From: Bacillota bacterium
GTDB taxonomy: Bacteria; Bacillota; Clostridia; Lachnospirales; Bianqueaceae
NCBI GenBank assembly: GCA_017442735.1
Contig: JAFRZE010000023.1
Coordinates: 1 to 64,000, forward strand
Reading direction: 5' to 3'
DNA: 64,000 nucleotides
Shown here: positions 8,726 to 17,246 of the stretch, piece after piece
How the letters are laid out: each line of letters opens with the position of its first letter
How positions within the stretch are numbered: the first letter of the stretch is position 1
Program-made: the position numbers and the translations under genes
Notes under the pieces: model-generated
Seen by the model: the letters and a program-made list of their open reading frames with translations, nothing else
Database searches by the model: none
What the model was told of the DNA's origin: nothing

Positions 8726-10002
8726 ATCTCCTCCTCGTAGACGATCGGGATCAGTGAAAGGATCCGGACATGCTGCTTCTTCAGCCCCTTCACCAGCGCG
8801 TCCCTGTCGATATTGTTCTCATTGGAAATGAAGACAAAGGCGTCATACAGCCCGTTCGTCTTGCCCCTGGTAATAAACTTGTCGATATTGATACCCATAT
8901 GGGAAAGCAGCCCCGCGATATCGGCGATCACGCCGGGCTTATCATTGACTTTCAGATGCAGATACAGCGCCGTATTATCCTCGATGATCTCGCGGAACGG
9001 CTTCACGCCATTATATAAAATGAAGTTATTGCGGTAAAGCAGCGTATTCAGAAGATCGTCAAACATGACGCTGGCCGTGGGAGACTTGCCCGCGCCCTGG
9101 CCCGAGAAGGAAAGCTCGCCGCTCTTGCTGCCGATCACCGCGATGATATTGTTGTTCGCGTCGACGCCGCTCACGACATTATCCTCGATGGACACGACCG
9201 CCGGACCGATGATGTAGTACAGGTCTTCGCCCTTGATCTCCAGGCTCACTAAAGGCTTGATGGTATAGCCTTCCTCCTCCAGCATTTCGAAATCGAAATT
9301 GCTGATGCCGCGGATCGTGCGCGGTTTGACGGCGTTCAGATCAAAGATACGCTCCATGCACATGAGGGCCAGGATCTCCGCCTTGTACAGGGCGTCATAG
9401 CTGTCGATATCATCGCTCGGATCATTCTCCGCGTAGCCCAGCTTCTGCGCTTCCTTGAGCGCCTGCTTAAAGCTCTTGTGCTTCAGGAACATATTGGAGC
9501 AGATGAAGTTCGAGGTGCCGTTCAGGATACCGTAGATCTTGCGTATCTCCTGATAGTAAAAACTGTTCTCGACGACCTTCTCGATGGGGATGCCGCCGCC
9601 GACCGTCGCGTCGTAGCAAAGCACGGATTTATTCTTTCTGGACAGCTCCAGGAGCTCCTGTCCGTGCAGCGCCAGCACCTTCTTACTGGACATAACGACA
9701 TTTTTCTTCAGCTCAATGGCGCGTTTGATCAGGGGATAGGTGTGCTCAGTACCAGAACCGCCCATGCATTCCATGATCAACTGGACGTTCTCATCCTCGA
9801 TGATGCTTTCCGCGTTGTCTGTCAGCGGCAGGCCGGTGGTGTCGATCGCCCGTTTTTTCGTTACGTCACGTACAAAGATCCCACGGATCTGCAGATCGAT
9901 CCCGTAAAATTCGCGGATACGCGGCTGATTTTTCAAAATGATCTGTACGAGTTCGCCGCCAATGGTCCCAAGTCCTAAAATGCCGATCCCTACTGTCTTC
10001 AT
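8722..10002 (-). CDS. hom: Homoserine dehydrogenase
   Basis: A 426-residue enzyme reducing aspartate-4-semialdehyde to homoserine, the branch point for threonine and methionine synthesis. The N-terminal Rossmann motif GILGLGTIGG is at residues 8-17. The catalytic region contains GILNGTSNFI and AENDPSDDIDSYDALYKAEILA, both signatures of the family. An ACT domain for amino-acid feedback is at about 350-426 (KPGVIADIAGLLSHMGINID). Length is standard. The start has an AGGAG site. It overlaps the DUF218 start by three bases. No threonine synthase or aspartokinase gene is adjacent. Confidence 0.95.
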   Translation of the reverse strand: MKTVGIGILGLGTIGGELVQIILKNQPRIREFYGIDLQIRGIFVRDVTKKRAIDTTGLPLTDNAESIIEDENVQLIMECMGGSGTEHTYPLIKRAIELKKNVVMSSKKVLALHGQELLELSRKNKSVLCYDATVGGGIPIEKVVENSFYYQEIRKIYGILNGTSNFICSNMFLKHKSFKQALKEAQKLGYAENDPSDDIDSYDALYKAEILALMCMERIFDLNAVKPRTIRGISNFDFEMLEEEGYTIKPLVSLEIKGEDLYYIIGPAVVSIEDNVVSGVDANNNIIAVIGSKSGELSFSGQGAGKSPTASVMFDDLLNTLLYRNNFILYNGVKPFREIIEDNTALYLHLKVNDKPGVIADIAGLLSHMGINIDKFITRGKTNGLYDAFVFISNENNIDRDALVKGLKKQHVRILSLIPIVYEEEI

Positions 10003-10082
10003 AACTGATCTCCTAACTTTTTCCGAAAAATCGGATATTCTCTATCATATCACAAATATTACCGGATTGCATCTTTTTTTGC

Positions 10083-11012
10083 TCATATTCTGCCTTTTCG
10101 GTATTCCGACGGTGAAATGCCATAATAAGCCCGGAAACACTTCCCAAAGTAACTGGAACCGGAGAATCCGCAGCCCAGCGCGATATCCGTCACCGACCGG
10201 TCGGTTTCCAGCAGCATCCGGCGGGCCGTATCCAGCCGGTACTGCATCAGATGCTCAAAAGGCAGCAGATCGATCTGCCGCTTGAAGCACCGTTCGCACT
10301 CCTTCTTGCTGATATGCGCCGAAGCCGCGATGTCTTCCAGCGTGATCGGTTCGTCATAATGATCGATGATATACTGCAGCATCGTCATTAGCCGGACGCT
10401 GTCCGCGGGATGCTGCGCGTCCGTGGCCGGCGGCATTTCCCGAAGAAGCATGAGCCAAAGCCGGGTCATAGCTTCCCGGATCGTAAATTCCCAGCCTGCC
10501 TCTTCCTTCTGGGCCGCGTCGTAAGCCACATCCATCCAGCCTCTCGCCGTCTTCGCTTCTTCTGTCTCCACATCAAAATGCATAATGGAAGCGGCCTTAT
10601 TCGTTGTCAGCGGGACCGTATATCGCTTGGCGATCGAGTCCTGCAGATTCTCATGGATCAGGGCCGGATGGAAAATATGTACCTGCAGAATACAGGCTTC
10701 CTTTCCTTCCGGTTGGGTCGAGTGCAGGATCCCGGTATTCACAAAACCGACATCCCCGGGTCTGAACACGATCTCCCTGCCCTGCAGATGATAGACAAGG
10801 CTTCCCTGACGGATATAGAAGCATTCCACTTCGTCGTGCCAGTGCCAGGGAAAGGTCCTGCCCGGCATGGTCGACGGATTGTACCGGCTGTGCCGATAGG
10901 GAAAATCTGTAGCGAGCGTAGCCGCTTTCTCATGGCGGGTCTCCTGATCGATCTGTGTTCTCTGAGTATTACTAGATGACGATATTTTACCAATTGTTGT
11001 CGATGTACTCAT
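10083..11012 (-). CDS. AraC-family transcriptional regulator (cupin + HTH)
   Basis: A 309-residue AraC-type regulator. Residues about 50-130 form a cupin sensor (FPWHWHDEVECFYIRQG). The C-terminal ~100 residues hold two helix-turn-helix motifs, ending with DIALGCGFSGSSYFGKCF and GISPSEYRKG. The cupin usually binds a sugar or other small carbon source. A GGAGG/AAGGA site precedes the start. No catabolic operon is adjacent, so the target is unclear; sugar operons farther right in the window are possibilities only. Confidence 0.88.
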   Translation of the reverse strand: MSTSTTIGKISSSSNTQRTQIDQETRHEKAATLATDFPYRHSRYNPSTMPGRTFPWHWHDEVECFYIRQGSLVYHLQGREIVFRPGDVGFVNTGILHSTQPEGKEACILQVHIFHPALIHENLQDSIAKRYTVPLTTNKAASIMHFDVETEEAKTARGWMDVAYDAAQKEEAGWEFTIREAMTRLWLMLLREMPPATDAQHPADSVRLMTMLQYIIDHYDEPITLEDIAASAHISKKECERCFKRQIDLLPFEHLMQYRLDTARRMLLETDRSVTDIALGCGFSGSSYFGKCFRAYYGISPSEYRKGRI

Positions 11013-11131
11013 ATTTCCTTGCTCCTCCGTATGTTATGATAATAGCGTGATAAGAGCCGCTTGTCAAGAGAAAACAAGAAGGCGCAAGCGACTGCATGGT
11101 CTTTTATTTGCTATGGCGAAAGGAGAGAATT

Positions 11132-11296
11132 ATGCCAAAAGAAGTAGATGATGTCATGAAAAAGCAGGATGAGCTTTTGACTGAGCGTGAATTTAAGAAG
11201 AAAGAGGCCTTAAAAGCCAGGATCGCTGATGAAGAATGGAACGATGCTCTGCAGGGAGCGCTGAAACGTTCGGCAAGAAAGCATGACGAAGACTAA
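11132..11296 (+). CDS. Small charged protein, 54 residues
   Basis: A 54-residue, highly charged and probably helical protein (MPKEVDDVMKKQDELL at the start). It has a good AAAGGAGAG site before the ATG at 11132 and ends ~33 bp before a strong terminator, so it is a plausible single-gene unit. No family is recognised. An in-frame upstream start at 11096 lacks a ribosome binding site. Confidence 0.6.
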   Translation: MPKEVDDVMKKQDELLTEREFKKKEALKARIADEEWNDALQGALKRSARKHDED

Positions 11297-11328
11297 CCAC
11301 CTTTCGGACACGCACTGAAATACACACT

Positions 11329-11371
11329 AAACAGCAGCAAACATCAAAAGATGATTTGCTGCTGTTTTTTT
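11329..11371 (+). terminator. Intrinsic terminator after the 54-residue gene
   Basis: AAACAGCAGCAAA pairs with TTTGCTGCTGTTT, with inner CATC/GATG pairing, and ends in seven T. Strong and well placed. Confidence 0.85.
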
Positions 11372-11376
11372 GCCGC

Positions 11377-11406
11377 TTGACATTTTTGTCCGTTCGTGGG
11401 TATAAT
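11377..11406 (+). promoter_or_regulatory. Consensus sigma-A promoter, TTGACA-18-TATAAT
   Basis: TTGACA at 11377-11382 and TATAAT at 11401-11406 with an 18-bp spacer, the best promoter match in the window. Transcription should begin near 11413, only ~11 bases before the leader hairpin at 11424. Confidence 0.8.
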
Positions 11407-11423
11407 CACTTTATCAAGCAGTT

Positions 11424-11456
11424 GGGATGCCGAGCTTATGTCGGCATCCCTTTTTT
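11424..11456 (+). terminator. Leader terminator between promoter and ABC transporter gene
   Basis: GGGATGCCGA (11424-11433) and TCGGCATCCC (11441-11450) form a perfect 10-bp stem with a 7-base loop, followed by TTTTTT. It lies within the first ~45 transcribed bases after a consensus promoter and 27 bp before the ABC transporter start. It could be an attenuator; no competing antiterminator stem is obvious upstream because the leader is so short. Confidence 0.75.
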
Positions 11457-11482
11457 GTCCCATTCCCTGAAAGGAGATCTAT

Positions 11483-13228
11483 ATGAAATTACTGCTGCGC
11501 CTTTCGAAAGAAGCGATCCGCTACAAGAATCTGTACATCATCGCGATCCTCTCGACCCTCTGCCTGACGCTCGTCAACCTCGCCGCGCCCCGGGCGCTGT
11601 CCCGCATGACCGGCCTTGTCAGCGCCGGTGTCGACGAATCGTCACTCAGCCAGATCTGGGTACTCACCGCGGTGCTGATCGGACTCTACCTTCTGCGTAT
11701 CCTGTTCCGCTTCCTGAGCAATTATCTGGCCCATAAAGCCGCCTGGTACCTCGTGGGCGATCTGCGCACAAAGACCTATGACAAGCTTGAACACATGCAC
11801 CTGGGCTATTTCCATGACAAACAGACCGGTGACCTGATGAGCCGTGTCGTCAACGACACCCGTGACTTTGAGCTTCTCTACGCCCATATGATCCCGGAAA
11901 CCATCACGAACCTGGTCACCTTCGCCGGCGCTCTCACGATCCTGCTCACGATCAACTGGAAGCTGGCGCTCATCACCTGCGCGCCGATCCCGCTGATCAT
12001 GATCTCCGGTGTTATCTTTTCGAAAAAAGTCCGTCCCTTCTTCCGCATTTCGCAGAAGAAAATGGGCGAATTGAACGGTAAGCTGCAGGACAATCTGTCG
12101 GGTATGCACGAGATCCAGTCCTTTGGCCGCGAAGAGTATGAGACGGGCCGTGTCAACGAGCGCAACTTCGAACATGTCAAGGCCATGCTCAAAGCGCTGA
12201 AGATCAGCGCGGTCTTCCATCCGGCCGTAGAATTCATCTCATCGCTGGGCACGATCCTGGTCGTAGCCTTCGGCGGCTACCTGGCGTACCGCGAAGGTCT
12301 TGAAGTTGAAGTGGTCGTCGCTTTTTTGCTGTATCTGGGCCTCTTCTACGCCCCGGTCACGGGTCTTGCGAACCTGCTGGAAAGCATGCAGCAGTCTCTG
12401 GCTGGCGCCGAGCGTGTCCTGGCCATCCTGGACGCGCCGGTCGAGATCAAAAACAAACCGGACGCGAAAGATCTCGTGGATATCAAAGGCGGTCTGGCTT
12501 TCGATCACGTGAGTTTCTCCTATGAGGAAGGCATTCCGGTCCTGAAGGACATTTCCTTCGACTGTCCGCCAGGTAAAATGCTGGCGCTGGTAGGACCTAC
12601 CGGTGTGGGAAAAACTACCATGACGCAGCTGATCTCCCGCTTCTATGAACCAAACAGCGGCAGGATCCTGATCGACGGAATCGATATCAATGATGTCACG
12701 ATCGAGAGTCTGCGCAGTGTGATCTCCCCTGTCCTCCAGGATACGTTCCTCTTTAACGGAACCATCGCCGAAAATATCGGCTATGCCGCGGCGAACGCTT
12801 CCATGGAAGAGATCGAGGAAGCCGCCAAGGCCGCGAATATCCATGATGATATTATGGCGATGCCGGACGGCTACGATACACAGGTCGGAGAACGCGGTCT
12901 TCGTCTGAGCGGCGGTCAGAAACAGCGTGTCGCCATCGCCCGCGCGATCCTTCGCAAATCGCCGATCATCATCCTGGATGAAGCGACGGCTTCCGTGGAC
13001 GTGGAGACCGAACGTCAGATCCAGAAGGCGATCGCCGGTATTGCCGGCAGCCGGACGATCATCGCGATCGCTCACCGTCTTTCCACCATCCGCAACGCCG
13101 ACCAGATCCTGGTGATCGAGAACGGCGTCGTGACCGAAAGCGGTACGCATGACGAGCTTCTTGCCCTGGACGGCAGCTACGCCCGTATGCACCGGATCCA
13201 GTCGACTTCCATCGGCGGGGTAGCATAA
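11483..13228 (+). CDS. ABC exporter, fused membrane and ATPase domains (MsbA/multidrug type)
   Basis: A 581-residue half-transporter. Residues about 15-305 hold a six-helix exporter membrane domain. The ATPase domain follows with Walker A GPTGVGKTT (near 370), signature LSGGQ (near 475), Walker B IIILDEAT (near 494) and the H-loop AHRLST. It would act as a homodimer, or with a partner not encoded next to it, exporting lipid, drug or peptide. The start follows AAAGGAG. It is preceded by a consensus promoter and a leader terminator, so expression may depend on readthrough. Confidence 0.92.
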   Translation: MKLLLRLSKEAIRYKNLYIIAILSTLCLTLVNLAAPRALSRMTGLVSAGVDESSLSQIWVLTAVLIGLYLLRILFRFLSNYLAHKAAWYLVGDLRTKTYDKLEHMHLGYFHDKQTGDLMSRVVNDTRDFELLYAHMIPETITNLVTFAGALTILLTINWKLALITCAPIPLIMISGVIFSKKVRPFFRISQKKMGELNGKLQDNLSGMHEIQSFGREEYETGRVNERNFEHVKAMLKALKISAVFHPAVEFISSLGTILVVAFGGYLAYREGLEVEVVVAFLLYLGLFYAPVTGLANLLESMQQSLAGAERVLAILDAPVEIKNKPDAKDLVDIKGGLAFDHVSFSYEEGIPVLKDISFDCPPGKMLALVGPTGVGKTTMTQLISRFYEPNSGRILIDGIDINDVTIESLRSVISPVLQDTFLFNGTIAENIGYAAANASMEEIEEAAKAANIHDDIMAMPDGYDTQVGERGLRLSGGQKQRVAIARAILRKSPIIILDEATASVDVETERQIQKAIAGIAGSRTIIAIAHRLSTIRNADQILVIENGVVTESGTHDELLALDGSYARMHRIQSTSIGGVA

Positions 13229-13235
13229 AATGCTC

Positions 13236-13264
13236 TTGCACTATAAGACAGGGAAGACTATAAT
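13236..13264 (+). promoter_or_regulatory. Promoter of the DJ-1/PfpI gene, TTGCAC-17-TATAAT
   Basis: TTGCAC at 13236-13241 and TATAAT at 13259-13264 with 17 bp between them, 51 bp before the ATG at 13315. It starts just after the ABC transporter stop. Confidence 0.65.
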
Positions 13265-13314
13265 AAAATCAGGCTTTCTATGGAAAGCGAAACATCATTC
13301 ATGGAGGTATTGAA

Positions 13315-13893
13315 ATGGCTAAGAAAGTTCTTTTGCTCTGCGGTGATTTTACGGAAGATTACGAGACCATGGTTCCTTTCCAGTCTCTCGGCGTACTGGG
13401 TTATCAGGTAGATGCTGTCTGCCCGGATAAAAAAGCCGGCGAGACTGTCGCTACTGCTGTCCATGATTTCCTGGGTGAACAGACTTATACTGAACTTCGC
13501 GGACACAACTTCGCGCTGACAGCTGATTTCGACGCGGTCAAAACAGAAGACTACGAAGGCCTGTTTATCACAGGCGGCCGTGCTCCTGAATATATCCGTC
13601 TGAATCCGCGCGTGATCGAGATCGTGAAAGAATTCTTCGCTTCCGGCAAACCTGTCGCTGCGATCTGCCATGGCCCGCAGGTTCTGGCGGCTGCCGGTGT
13701 TCTGGCGGGTTACAAAGCCACCGCATATCCCGCGGTAGGTCCGGATGTCACGCTGGCAGGCGGCACATATGTACCGGTAGGCGTGGATGAGGCAGTTGTT
13801 GACCGCAATCTGGTCACTTCTCCGGCATGGCCCGGCGACACCGCGATCGTTCGCGAATTCGCGAAACTCATGGGCGCCAAAATAGAAATTTAA
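13315..13893 (+). CDS. DJ-1/PfpI family protein
   Basis: A 192-residue class I glutamine amidotransferase-like protein of the DJ-1/PfpI superfamily. The nucleophile elbow AAICHGPQ places the reactive cysteine near residue 119 with His next to it, and the conserved acidic residue lies in the FTEDYE segment near residue 14. Members act as glyoxalase/deglycase-type or chaperone-like stress proteins; the sequence alone does not say which. It has its own promoter, an AGGAGG-like site and a terminator at 13953, so it is monocistronic. Confidence 0.9.
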   Translation: MAKKVLLLCGDFTEDYETMVPFQSLGVLGYQVDAVCPDKKAGETVATAVHDFLGEQTYTELRGHNFALTADFDAVKTEDYEGLFITGGRAPEYIRLNPRVIEIVKEFFASGKPVAAICHGPQVLAAAGVLAGYKATAYPAVGPDVTLAGGTYVPVGVDEAVVDRNLVTSPAWPGDTAIVREFAKLMGAKIEI

Positions 13894-13952
13894 CTCTCTC
13901 TTTGATACTTTCGCCAGTGATAGCGCGCCTATGGCGCGTAATTCAAAAGCAG

Positions 13953-13979
13953 GCCGGCCCTTCGGGGTCGGCTTTTTTT
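13953..13979 (+). terminator. Intrinsic terminator after the DJ-1/PfpI gene
   Basis: GCCGGCCC, a TTCG tetraloop and GGGTCGGC, followed by TTTTTTT. Confidence 0.85.
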
Positions 13980-14045
13980 CATGCTTGCTTTCTCTATTCA
14001 TTTCGATTATGATAAGAGAAGTCATTATAACAGGAGTTGATCAAT

Positions 14046-15209
14046 ATGAAAAAATGTATGCTTTTATCTTTGCTCTTATGCGCGGCACTATTGCTGTCTT
14101 CCTGTACTTCACAGACCCCTATGCCGAAAAAACCCTCCGGAGACAAGTTCGCCGGAGGTGAATATGTGGAAGAATCCGTAAAGGAAGAAAGCTCTAAGCC
14201 GGTCGAAGAATCCAGCAAACCTGTCGAGGAATCCAGTGCGCCAGCCGAGGAGTCGTCTGCCGTAGAATCCAGCGCGCCGGTTGAAGAGTCGTCTGCCGCG
14301 GAGTCCAGTGCTCCGGTTGAGGAGTCCAGTAATCCCGCCGAGGAATCCAGCGCTCCGGTTGAGGAGTCCAGTAATCCCGCCGAGGAATCCAGCGCGCCGG
14401 TTGAGGAGTCCAGTAAGCCCGCCGAGGAATCCAGCAAACCTGCCGAGGAATCCAGCGCGCCGGCTGAAGAATCCAGCAAACCAGCTGAGGAATCCAGCAA
14501 ACCCGCTGAGGAATCCAGTGCTCCGGTTGAGGAATCCAGCAAACCCGCTGAGGAATCCAGTGCGCCAGCAGAGGAATCGTCCGCCCCCGCAGCCAAAGAT
14601 CCCGCCACATATACGATCGTCGACTGGCTTGGTACTACTGAAGCCGAAGCCGACTATATCATCGCTCAGACGATCGAGAATTATCTCTATGATTACGACA
14701 TGGAGGCGGTTCTGGATCATATGTCGAATCCTTCCTACTACAACTCTCAGACGGTTGCCTGGTATATCGACGATACCGGCGAGATTTATTACAGTATCCC
14801 CAATTTCAACAATACAGCGTATCTTGATATTCCTTCCGGTATCCTCGTTACCGGAGCTCTCTACAATATATCCGATTATTTCGAATGGACAGGCCGCTGT
14901 GTCGGGCCCTGGGCGACGAAAAATGCTGAAACCGCGAACTTCTTCTATATATCTTTCAGCGGCTCCGGTGACTTCTATCTTGGATATGGATGGCAGTACA
15001 GCGAGTTCTTTGGTTTCGATCAGGGGCCCTTCTCCTTCAACCAGGCAGGCACACAGGTCAGTATCGACCTGGCGGAACATGGGACCTGCACCTTTGATTT
15101 CTTTGTGAATTACGAACACATTATCCTGGTCCAGCGTTCGGATACCGGTCTGGTGACCGGCGATCCGGCCGGCACGATCTACGTCTTTACCATGATGAGT
15201 CCTTATTAA
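14046..15209 (+). CDS. Lipoprotein with Glu-Ser-Ser-rich tandem repeats
   Basis: A 387-residue predicted lipoprotein. The signal peptide MKKCMLLSLLLCAALLLSSC ends in a lipobox with the lipidated cysteine at residue 20. Residues about 40-180 are low-complexity repeats of EESSKPA / EESSAPV units (about twenty), a likely extended spacer from the membrane. The C-terminal ~190 residues (from YTIVDWLGTTEAEADY) form a folded domain rich in aromatic and acidic residues, not recognised. CAGGAG precedes the ATG; an in-frame TTG nine bases upstream is less likely. The repeat DNA is itself repetitive and may vary in copy number. Confidence 0.8.
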   Translation: MKKCMLLSLLLCAALLLSSCTSQTPMPKKPSGDKFAGGEYVEESVKEESSKPVEESSKPVEESSAPAEESSAVESSAPVEESSAAESSAPVEESSNPAEESSAPVEESSNPAEESSAPVEESSKPAEESSKPAEESSAPAEESSKPAEESSKPAEESSAPVEESSKPAEESSAPAEESSAPAAKDPATYTIVDWLGTTEAEADYIIAQTIENYLYDYDMEAVLDHMSNPSYYNSQTVAWYIDDTGEIYYSIPNFNNTAYLDIPSGILVTGALYNISDYFEWTGRCVGPWATKNAETANFFYISFSGSGDFYLGYGWQYSEFFGFDQGPFSFNQAGTQVSIDLAEHGTCTFDFFVNYEHIILVQRSDTGLVTGDPAGTIYVFTMMSPY

Positions 15210-15211
15210 GC

Positions 15212-15244
15212 GAAAAACGACCTCCTGCGCGAGGTCGTTTTTTA
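15212..15244. terminator. Bidirectional terminator
   Basis: AAAAACGACCTC and GAGGTCGTTTTTT flank a short loop, so a T-run follows the hairpin on both strands. It serves the lipoprotein gene from the left and the aldolase gene from the right. Confidence 0.85.
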
Positions 15245-15259
15245 TTGCTCTGTCTGTGA

Positions 15260-16144
15260 TCAGGCTAACCTGGGGATGATCTTTTCACGAACCAGCTGTT
15301 TCTGTTCCTCATTCAACGGCGCGAAAGGCGGCAGACACTCGCCAAGGTCGAAGCCCTGCTGATTCAGGATCTCCTTGCAGCCAGGGATCACGCCGATCCT
15401 AAGCAGGACCGCGATGATCTCATTCACACTATTCTGGATCTCACGGGCCTCCGCCAGGCGTCCTTCCTTCATCAGCTGACGCATCCGTACGAAGCGGTCA
15501 GCCATGAAGTTGTAAGTAGATCCAATACCTCCGTCGGCGCCCATGGCCAGGCCGGAAAGGAACATTTCATCAAAACCGTTCAGAACCACCTTGTCCGGAA
15601 AGGCTTTTTTCAGTCTCTCCATAAGGAAGAAATCATTCGAAGTGAATTTCACGCCGATAAACCGGTCATCCGCGAGGATCTGTCCAAGCTGTCCTTCACC
15701 CATGGTCACACCGGAGGAGCCGGGGATGTAGTAGACCAGTACCGGAACGTCTGTCACGCCGGCCAAGCGGAAGTAGTAATCACGGATCTCATCAAAAGAA
15801 AACTTATAATAGAACGGCGCGACGGAAGAGATCGCGTCATAGCCGAGATCCGCGGCGGCTTTTGCCAGATATTCCGCGTCCCGCACGTTCAGCGAGCCGA
15901 TCTGCGCGATCAGCTTCTTTCCGGGCGCGGTCTCTTTGACGATCTCCATCACTTCCCGGCGTTCTTCCTTCGACATCAGAAACGATTCACCGGTGCTGCC
16001 GCAGACATAGAAACCATCGGCGCCGAGATCCGTCTCATACCGGACCAGCCGTTCCAGGGACGTCCGATTGATGCGACCATCCTTTGTGAACGGTGTCAGC
16101 AGCGCGGGATAGATCCCGCCAAACATCTCCGCACAGGTTCCCAT
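15260..16144 (-). CDS. Dihydrodipicolinate synthase/N-acetylneuraminate lyase family aldolase
   Basis: A class I aldolase of about 294 residues. GSTGES is near residue 48, the catalytic YYIPGSS tyrosine near 139 and the Schiff-base lysine in GVKFTS near 165. YYIP followed by GVKFTSND resembles N-acetylneuraminate lyase more than DapA, so cleavage of sialic acid or a related keto-acid sugar is likely. It starts four bases after the stop of the esterase gene; ATG at 16144 fits the GGGGA site better than the GTG three bases upstream. Pairing with an esterase suggests processing of an acylated sugar. Confidence 0.8.
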   Translation of the reverse strand: MGTCAEMFGGIYPALLTPFTKDGRINRTSLERLVRYETDLGADGFYVCGSTGESFLMSKEERREVMEIVKETAPGKKLIAQIGSLNVRDAEYLAKAAADLGYDAISSVAPFYYKFSFDEIRDYYFRLAGVTDVPVLVYYIPGSSGVTMGEGQLGQILADDRFIGVKFTSNDFFLMERLKKAFPDKVVLNGFDEMFLSGLAMGADGGIGSTYNFMADRFVRMRQLMKEGRLAEAREIQNSVNEIIAVLLRIGVIPGCKEILNQQGFDLGECLPPFAPLNEEQKQLVREKIIPRLA

Positions 16145-16147
16145 CAC

Positions 16148-17014
16148 TTATCCCCAGAGATACGGAAGGAAGTTCCACACGTGATGATAAACTTCCTCGT
16201 AGGCGTGGACGGAATCGTCCTTCACGACGAAATGGAAGTTGCCCTCGGACAGATCATCGCTATATTCGAAGAAATCAGGGTGAGCTTTCATTGCCGCGAC
16301 CTGAGGTACCAGGTTGTTATACGCGATATCCTTGTCTCCGGTTCCTATGAAAATCCGGAAATCATCCTTCGTCATGCCGCGCTTCTTTGCCGCGTCGGCC
16401 AGAAGCTCTGCCGTCTCTTCCGGATGTAAGCGGCCGCCCATCGGCTCGATCACCCAGCAGTCACCGGAAAGCGGAAGGAATGTGGAAACATAGTCCAGGT
16501 TCTCCAGATAGTTATACCAGGTCGTGGAACCTCCCATGGAGAATCCGCCGAACGCGCGGTGATCACGGGAAGCTTTGAGCCCTTCCGGTGTAATGTTCTC
16601 CGCGTACGTATGGAAGCGGCCTTCCACCGCGGGCACCAGACGCTCCACGAATTCCTTCTGGAACTCATGCACCTGTTTGTCCATCCAGACCGCGTCGATC
16701 CCGGTCATGGGATGTTCCGAGGGATTCACACTGTAATAGGTGGGAAAAACCGCGATGAACGGCTCCGCTTTCTTATCGAAAAATCCCTGATCGAACGCAT
16801 TCTTGATTTGACTGCAGTCGACCCACGCGTCGGAATTGCCTCCGCCGCCGTGCATCAGATACAGCACATTGTAGGGTTTTGTCTCGTCATATCCGTAAGG
16901 AAGATAAACGAGCGCGTATTTCTTCCAGAGCTTGCCGTCCTCACGGGTGGCCATATACTCCACTTTCTCGATCGTTCCTCTGTAATTGATATCTTTCCAA
17001 CGATGCAGATTCAT
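16148..17014 (-). CDS. Alpha/beta-hydrolase esterase (esterase D/enterochelin esterase-like)
   Basis: A 288-residue serine esterase. The nucleophile elbow is GFSMGGS near residue 173, the oxyanion strand LMHGGGG near 53, and the likely catalytic His is in DDSVHAYEEVYHH near the C-terminus. This matches the putative esterase family used in feruloyl, acetyl-xylan and enterochelin esterases. No signal peptide is seen. It is the first gene of a two-gene operon with the aldolase, driven by a promoter at 17064-17093. It might remove an acyl group from a sugar before aldolase cleavage; that role is inferred. Confidence 0.85.
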   Translation of the reverse strand: MNLHRWKDINYRGTIEKVEYMATREDGKLWKKYALVYLPYGYDETKPYNVLYLMHGGGGNSDAWVDCSQIKNAFDQGFFDKKAEPFIAVFPTYYSVNPSEHPMTGIDAVWMDKQVHEFQKEFVERLVPAVEGRFHTYAENITPEGLKASRDHRAFGGFSMGGSTTWYNYLENLDYVSTFLPLSGDCWVIEPMGGRLHPEETAELLADAAKKRGMTKDDFRIFIGTGDKDIAYNNLVPQVAAMKAHPDFFEYSDDLSEGNFHFVVKDDSVHAYEEVYHHVWNFLPYLWG

Positions 17015-17063
17015 TTTTCTCCTCCCTTACTCCTGTAGCAATTTTACGAACTGATTTACCGTG

Positions 17064-17093
17064 ATTATACTCTCTCTCCCAGGATGCGGTCAA
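17064..17093 (-). promoter_or_regulatory. Promoter of the esterase-aldolase operon, TTGACC-18-TATAAT
   Basis: On the minus strand TTGACC (17093-17088) and TATAAT (17069-17064) are 18 bp apart, about 50 bp before the esterase start. Confidence 0.65.
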
Positions 17094-17136
17094 TCGTTTT
17101 TGCCATAAATGACCTTTCGAAACCCTTGTCCGACGC

Positions 17137-17165
17137 TTTACTTTTTCGTCTATAAGTGCTATATT
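17137..17165 (+). promoter_or_regulatory. Candidate aldA promoter, TTTACT-17-TATATT
   Basis: TTTACT at 17137-17142 and TATATT at 17160-17165 with 17 bp spacing, ~80 bp upstream of aldA and divergent from the esterase promoter. Confidence 0.45.
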
Positions 17166-17246
17166 CGATATATGAAGTAGTATGATTTTCATGCAAACTG
17201 CACCAACCAAAATATGAATGGCAATCTTGAAAGGAGGCTATGGTTC

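Noticed and set aside
14180-14590. Regular direct repeats that could suggest a CRISPR array
   Set aside because: The units are contiguous coding repeats in phase with a lipoprotein, without unique spacers.
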